Below are positions 6,086 to 8,274 of a DNA stretch of 8,274 nt, piece by piece. The notes below the pieces were generated by a model. It saw nothing but the letters and a program-made list of their open reading frames with translations, was not told the origin of the DNA and ran no database searches. The position numbers and the translations under genes are program-made. Origin of the DNA: Lentisphaerota bacterium (GTDB taxonomy: Bacteria; Verrucomicrobiota; Kiritimatiellia; RFP12; UBA1067); the NCBI GenBank assembly GCA_015061765.1, contig SUVZ01000149.1:1-8274 (forward strand). The letters are read 5' to 3'. Numbering within the stretch: position 1 is the stretch's first letter; every line of letters begins with the position of its first letter.

Positions 6086-8127
6086 GTGTTTTTATTCCAC
6101 CGCACAATATCCTGAACATAACGATGTCCTGAACGCCAATCCATAATGCCATTAACATTCGCTCCGGTTCGACCGCCAAGAAAAAGAGCGTTTGGCTTAG
6201 ATATGTATCCATTCAACCATTTTCCATCTTTATCCCATTTGCAAGCCTTCTTGAGGGCAGGGAACCGGTTCAACAACTTCTCCATTTCGGAATGAGCTCG
6301 ATCTTCCTTCAACAACGTTTCCTTGTCGTATTTTAAACCATACATAAGTCTGGTTTGCTGTTCGTCAATTGCATACTCAAATTCAGCATCAGTCGGCAAA
6401 CGAAATACATAGCCTTGCGGAAGTTGACTGCGATATTTATCTGTCATGTAGCGACAATACGCCTCAATTGTTCTTCGCGTATGTTTTCTGCAAAGTGGAT
6501 AATCCTTCCCGGTCTTTTTTCTTACATCGTCCAAAATCTCCTCAATTTCCTTACAATCACGCACCTCAAATTCACTATACTCACGCATTTGTTTAGTCGT
6601 TAAATCGTGCTTCCCAATCCAGAATGGCCGCGTAATTGTTACCTTATGACAGTTCCTTCCATCTGTCGGAAGATTCGACATATAAAACACGCCCGCCTTG
6701 ATCGGCATAAGCTCCATCTTCGCGCCGTTCGCCAACTCGAAGTCCACCTTAAGCGGGTTCTTTGAGCTGCCGCCTTTGAGCCAATTGTATTTCCTGTCCG
6801 GTATCGGGCCGTAATCCTTCTTCTCAGCCGGCGCATCCGAAAGCTTTTCAACAACACGGAATTCGCGTTTTTCCTCCTTCGGCTCTTCTCGCACCTGAAT
6901 CTCCGGAGCTTTTGCAACGGTTAATTCACTTGGATCCTGCTTTTCGATCTTGATGCGTGAGGCCTCAATGCGCCGCTCTTCTGATAGTTTTGCTTCACGC
7001 GTCTTGCGTTTTTCTTCGGCAAGGCGTTTCTCTTCCGCCTTCTTTTCCGCCTCCGCCTTCTCCTTGGCGGCCTCCATCTGTCTTTGGAATGCTTCTATCT
7101 GCGCCTGCTGAGCTCTCTGGCTGTCCTTGATGTGCCGCCAGGCGAAATAGCCGCCTGCGCAAAGCCCTGCCGCAACAAGAAGTTTCATCACAACGGATAC
7201 CGTGTTGCGTCCTTTGCCGTGCTTATTTTCGACCGGCTTCTGGGCTGGCGCTTTAGGAGCTGCCGCCTTTGGGGTTGGGGTTTTCGGTGCGGCGGGCTTG
7301 AGCTGTTTAACCAGTTCCGAATACTTCTCTGGACGGCGTCCAAAAGGCGCAACGAGCTGTGAGATCACCGGAAGCCAGTTGAGCTTCTTTCTCGAAAGAA
7401 GCGCTATCGCGCCGGGATTGTCGCAGTAGTAGAAGCCGGTGAGCCAACGGAGCAGCATGACGCCCAGCGAATAGGAGTCCGCCTGCGGCGTAGTCTCCTC
7501 CCCGGCCTCCACCTCTGGCGCGATGTACTTCTCGGTTCCGAGAGCAAGCTTGCCGCGTCCGGTCTTCGTCACCACAGTGCGCGTAGCCTCAACTTCGCTC
7601 TTTATCTTTGCACCAAAAATGCGCGATATGCCGAAATCGGTCAAAATGATGTTTAAATCCTTATCGACCAGCAGGTTGCTCGGCTTGATGTCACGGTGTA
7701 CAATCCCTTCTCCGTGAATGTAGTCGAGTGCGGAAGCGAGCTGCTTGAACCAGCCATAGACCATATCCTCATCGATGTCGGAGAGATCGATATCTTCAAC
7801 CGTATATGTATCTCCGTCTTCGTAGGTGACGAGATCCATAACGAAGTACGGCATCTGCGTCCCCTCCTCGAACCCTAGATCGAACACGTGCGTGAGGTTC
7901 GGATGCTTCAGCCGTGCCAGAAGCCTTCCTTCCTCCAGAAACTTCTTCTTCAGCGCGTGGCTTGCGTGATGATTAGGATCAAAGGTGAATGTCTTGAGCG
8001 CATAGTGCGTCCCGAGCTCCAGATGCTCGACCTCGTACACCGTACCCATTCCGCCCTGCCCGTGAGGACGCACAATCCGGTAGTTGCCGATTACGCTTCC
8101 TTCTTCGAATTCGATCATCTCTTCCAT
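6073..8127 (-). CDS. Transmembrane Ser/Thr kinase with FGE-like ectodomain (N-terminal part of split receptor kinase)
   Basis: A 684-residue frame. The kinase domain (about 15-275) has GQGGMG (23-28), ALK Lys45, helix-C Glu65/66, HRDIKPSN (His144, Asp146, Asn151), DFG (164-166) and APE (203-205), so it should be active. A Lys/Ala/Pro linker (278-300) leads to one membrane helix, about 311-330 (VSVVMKLLVAAGLCAGGYFA). The kinase should therefore be cytoplasmic and the rest outside. Residues 337-405 are a charged Lys/Glu/Ala-rich coiled-coil stalk. From about 457 an FGE/SUMF1-like domain begins, with KVTITRPFWIGKHDLT and GYVFRLPTDAEFEYA (572-586). It stops short at DIVRWNKNTCVM; its last 70 residues lie in the next frame (ORF ending at 4433). 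The start is ATG 8127 with AAAGGTG upstream. The gene follows a DUF4143 ATPase C-terminus by 56 nt, as in the paralogous locus. The ligand is unknown. Confidence 0.93.
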   Translation of the reverse strand: MEEMIEFEEGSVIGNYRIVRPHGQGGMGTVYEVEHLELGTHYALKTFTFDPNHHASHALKKKFLEEGRLLARLKHPNLTHVFDLGFEEGTQMPYFVMDLVTYEDGDTYTVEDIDLSDIDEDMVYGWFKQLASALDYIHGEGIVHRDIKPSNLLVDKDLNIILTDFGISRIFGAKIKSEVEATRTVVTKTGRGKLALGTEKYIAPEVEAGEETTPQADSYSLGVMLLRWLTGFYYCDNPGAIALLSRKKLNWLPVISQLVAPFGRRPEKYSELVKQLKPAAPKTPTPKAAAPKAPAQKPVENKHGKGRNTVSVVMKLLVAAGLCAGGYFAWRHIKDSQRAQQAQIEAFQRQMEAAKEKAEAEKKAEEKRLAEEKRKTREAKLSEERRIEASRIKIEKQDPSELTVAKAPEIQVREEPKEEKREFRVVEKLSDAPAEKKDYGPIPDRKYNWLKGGSSKNPLKVDFELANGAKMELMPIKAGVFYMSNLPTDGRNCHKVTITRPFWIGKHDLTTKQMREYSEFEVRDCKEIEEILDDVRKKTGKDYPLCRKHTRRTIEAYCRYMTDKYRSQLPQGYVFRLPTDAEFEYAIDEQQTRLMYGLKYDKETLLKEDRAHSEMEKLLNRFPALKKACKWDKDGKWLNGYISKPNALFLGGRTGANVNGIMDWRSGHRYVQDIVRWNKNTCVM
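6076..6094 (-). other. Probable frameshift site joining the two parts of the receptor kinase
   Basis: The upstream frame runs to TAG at 6075-6073, and the downstream frame has TAA at 6094-6092, so the switch must lie between them. The interval contains an A5 run (6093-6089, coding strand 'aataaaaacac'). One more A would read ..RWNKKHVRHVEEVF.. continuously. Both sides align with one unbroken domain in the second FGE-like copy. It may be a real mutation, a homopolymer sequencing error, or recoding. The site is not an ideal -1 slippery heptamer. Confidence 0.75.
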
Positions 8128-8132
8128 TTCTT

Positions 8133-8139
8133 CACCTTT
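8133..8139 (-). promoter_or_regulatory. Shine-Dalgarno site of the receptor kinase
   Basis: AAAGGTG lies 5 nt before ATG 8127, the same sequence and spacing as in front of the paralogous kinase at 2851. Confidence 0.7.
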
Positions 8140-8183
8140 CTAACTGAAGGTACGCATAATATTGAAGAATCTGACAGCGGAAT

Positions 8184-8274
8184 CTATGGCTTAAATTCAC
8201 GAACTATCTCCGGTATTCTGAATGCACACCACTGCGGCAGCGTCAATATGCCGTTCTCGAATCCTACATTGCCA
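8184..8274 (-). CDS. Second AAA_14/DUF4143 ATPase, C-terminal fragment (5' end outside window)
   Basis: Only the last 29 residues and the TAG at 8186-8184 are inside the window. They read GNVGFENGILTLPQWCAF then RIPEIVREFKP and differ from the C-terminus of the ATPase ending at 2908 by a single Lys-to-Arg change. At the DNA level I count four mismatches in 91 nt. The gene is separated from the following receptor kinase by 56 nt, exactly as in the other locus. The catalytic domain is not visible, so identity with the AAA_14/DUF4143 family rests on this paralogy. Such near identity, next to clearly diverged kinases, points to a recent duplication or gene conversion of the ATPase. Confidence 0.85.
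   Translation of the reverse strand, partial: GNVGFENGILTLPQWCAFRIPEIVREFKP

Larger units (their letters stand above)
8081..8274. repeat. Long direct repeat, copy 2: ATPase 3' end, spacer and kinase 5' end
   Basis: Partner of 2805-2998 in the same orientation. It probably continues past the window end into the rest of the second ATPase gene. The variable ten-base patch here lies at 8158-8167. Confidence 0.93.

Noticed and set aside
6085..6097. Programmed -1 ribosomal frameshift at T AAA AAC
   Set aside because: The heptamer does not allow good P-site re-pairing (Lys tRNA on TAA) and I found no clear downstream stem-loop or upstream stimulatory Shine-Dalgarno. Mutation or an indel is simpler, though recoding is not excluded.

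Overview
The window looks like a piece of a chromosome from a bacterium of the PVC superphylum, most plausibly a Lentisphaerae/Kiritimatiellae-type gut or rumen lineage. This is inferred from gene content: Hanks-type kinases fused to formylglycine-generating-enzyme-like (FGE/SUMF1) domains, a kinase-coupled ECF-like sigma factor, and AAA_14/DUF4143 ATPases, together with AG-rich Shine-Dalgarno sites. No taxonomic marker was searched. Apart from the tail of nadA at the left edge, every gene lies on the minus strand, so transcription runs from high to low coordinates.

Layout from left to right. 1-201 (+) is the 3' end of nadA (quinolinate synthase), the only core housekeeping gene. 266-537 (-) is a frameshifted remnant of an IS1595-family transposase. 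560-4272 (-) is a compact four-gene group. In transcription order it is an AAA_14/DUF4143 ATPase, a soluble Ser/Thr protein kinase, an ECF-like sigma factor whose ATG overlaps the kinase stop (ATGA), and a calcineurin-like metallophosphoesterase. 4273-4432 is its upstream region. It carries three copies of a 17-nt repeat at an exact 33-nt period and an extended -10 element placed so that the ATPase mRNA would be almost leaderless.

4433-8127 (-) is a second kinase locus. Its 684-codon frame encodes kinase, proline/lysine linker, one membrane segment, charged coiled-coil stalk and most of an FGE-like domain. The following 550-codon frame encodes the last part of that same FGE-like domain, a second FGE-like domain and a C-terminal F5/8 type C (discoidin) domain. 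The alignment between the two FGE-like copies runs across the ORF boundary. The two frames therefore look like one receptor kinase of about 1,230 residues, split by a one-base frameshift at an A5 run. 8184-8274 (-) is the C-terminus of a second, near-identical DUF4143 ATPase.

The window thus samples two modules of one design, [DUF4143 ATPase]-[kinase]-[output]. The ATPase-kinase junction is repeated at about 93% identity with a period of 5,276 bp, while the kinases have diverged and carry different outputs. In one module the kinase is cytoplasmic and followed by a sigma factor and a phosphoesterase. In the other it is a membrane receptor with carbohydrate- or protein-binding-like ectodomains. 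A working model (inference) is a signalling cassette in which kinases act on a dedicated sigma factor, with the phosphoesterase as a possible antagonist. The part played by the ATPases is unknown.
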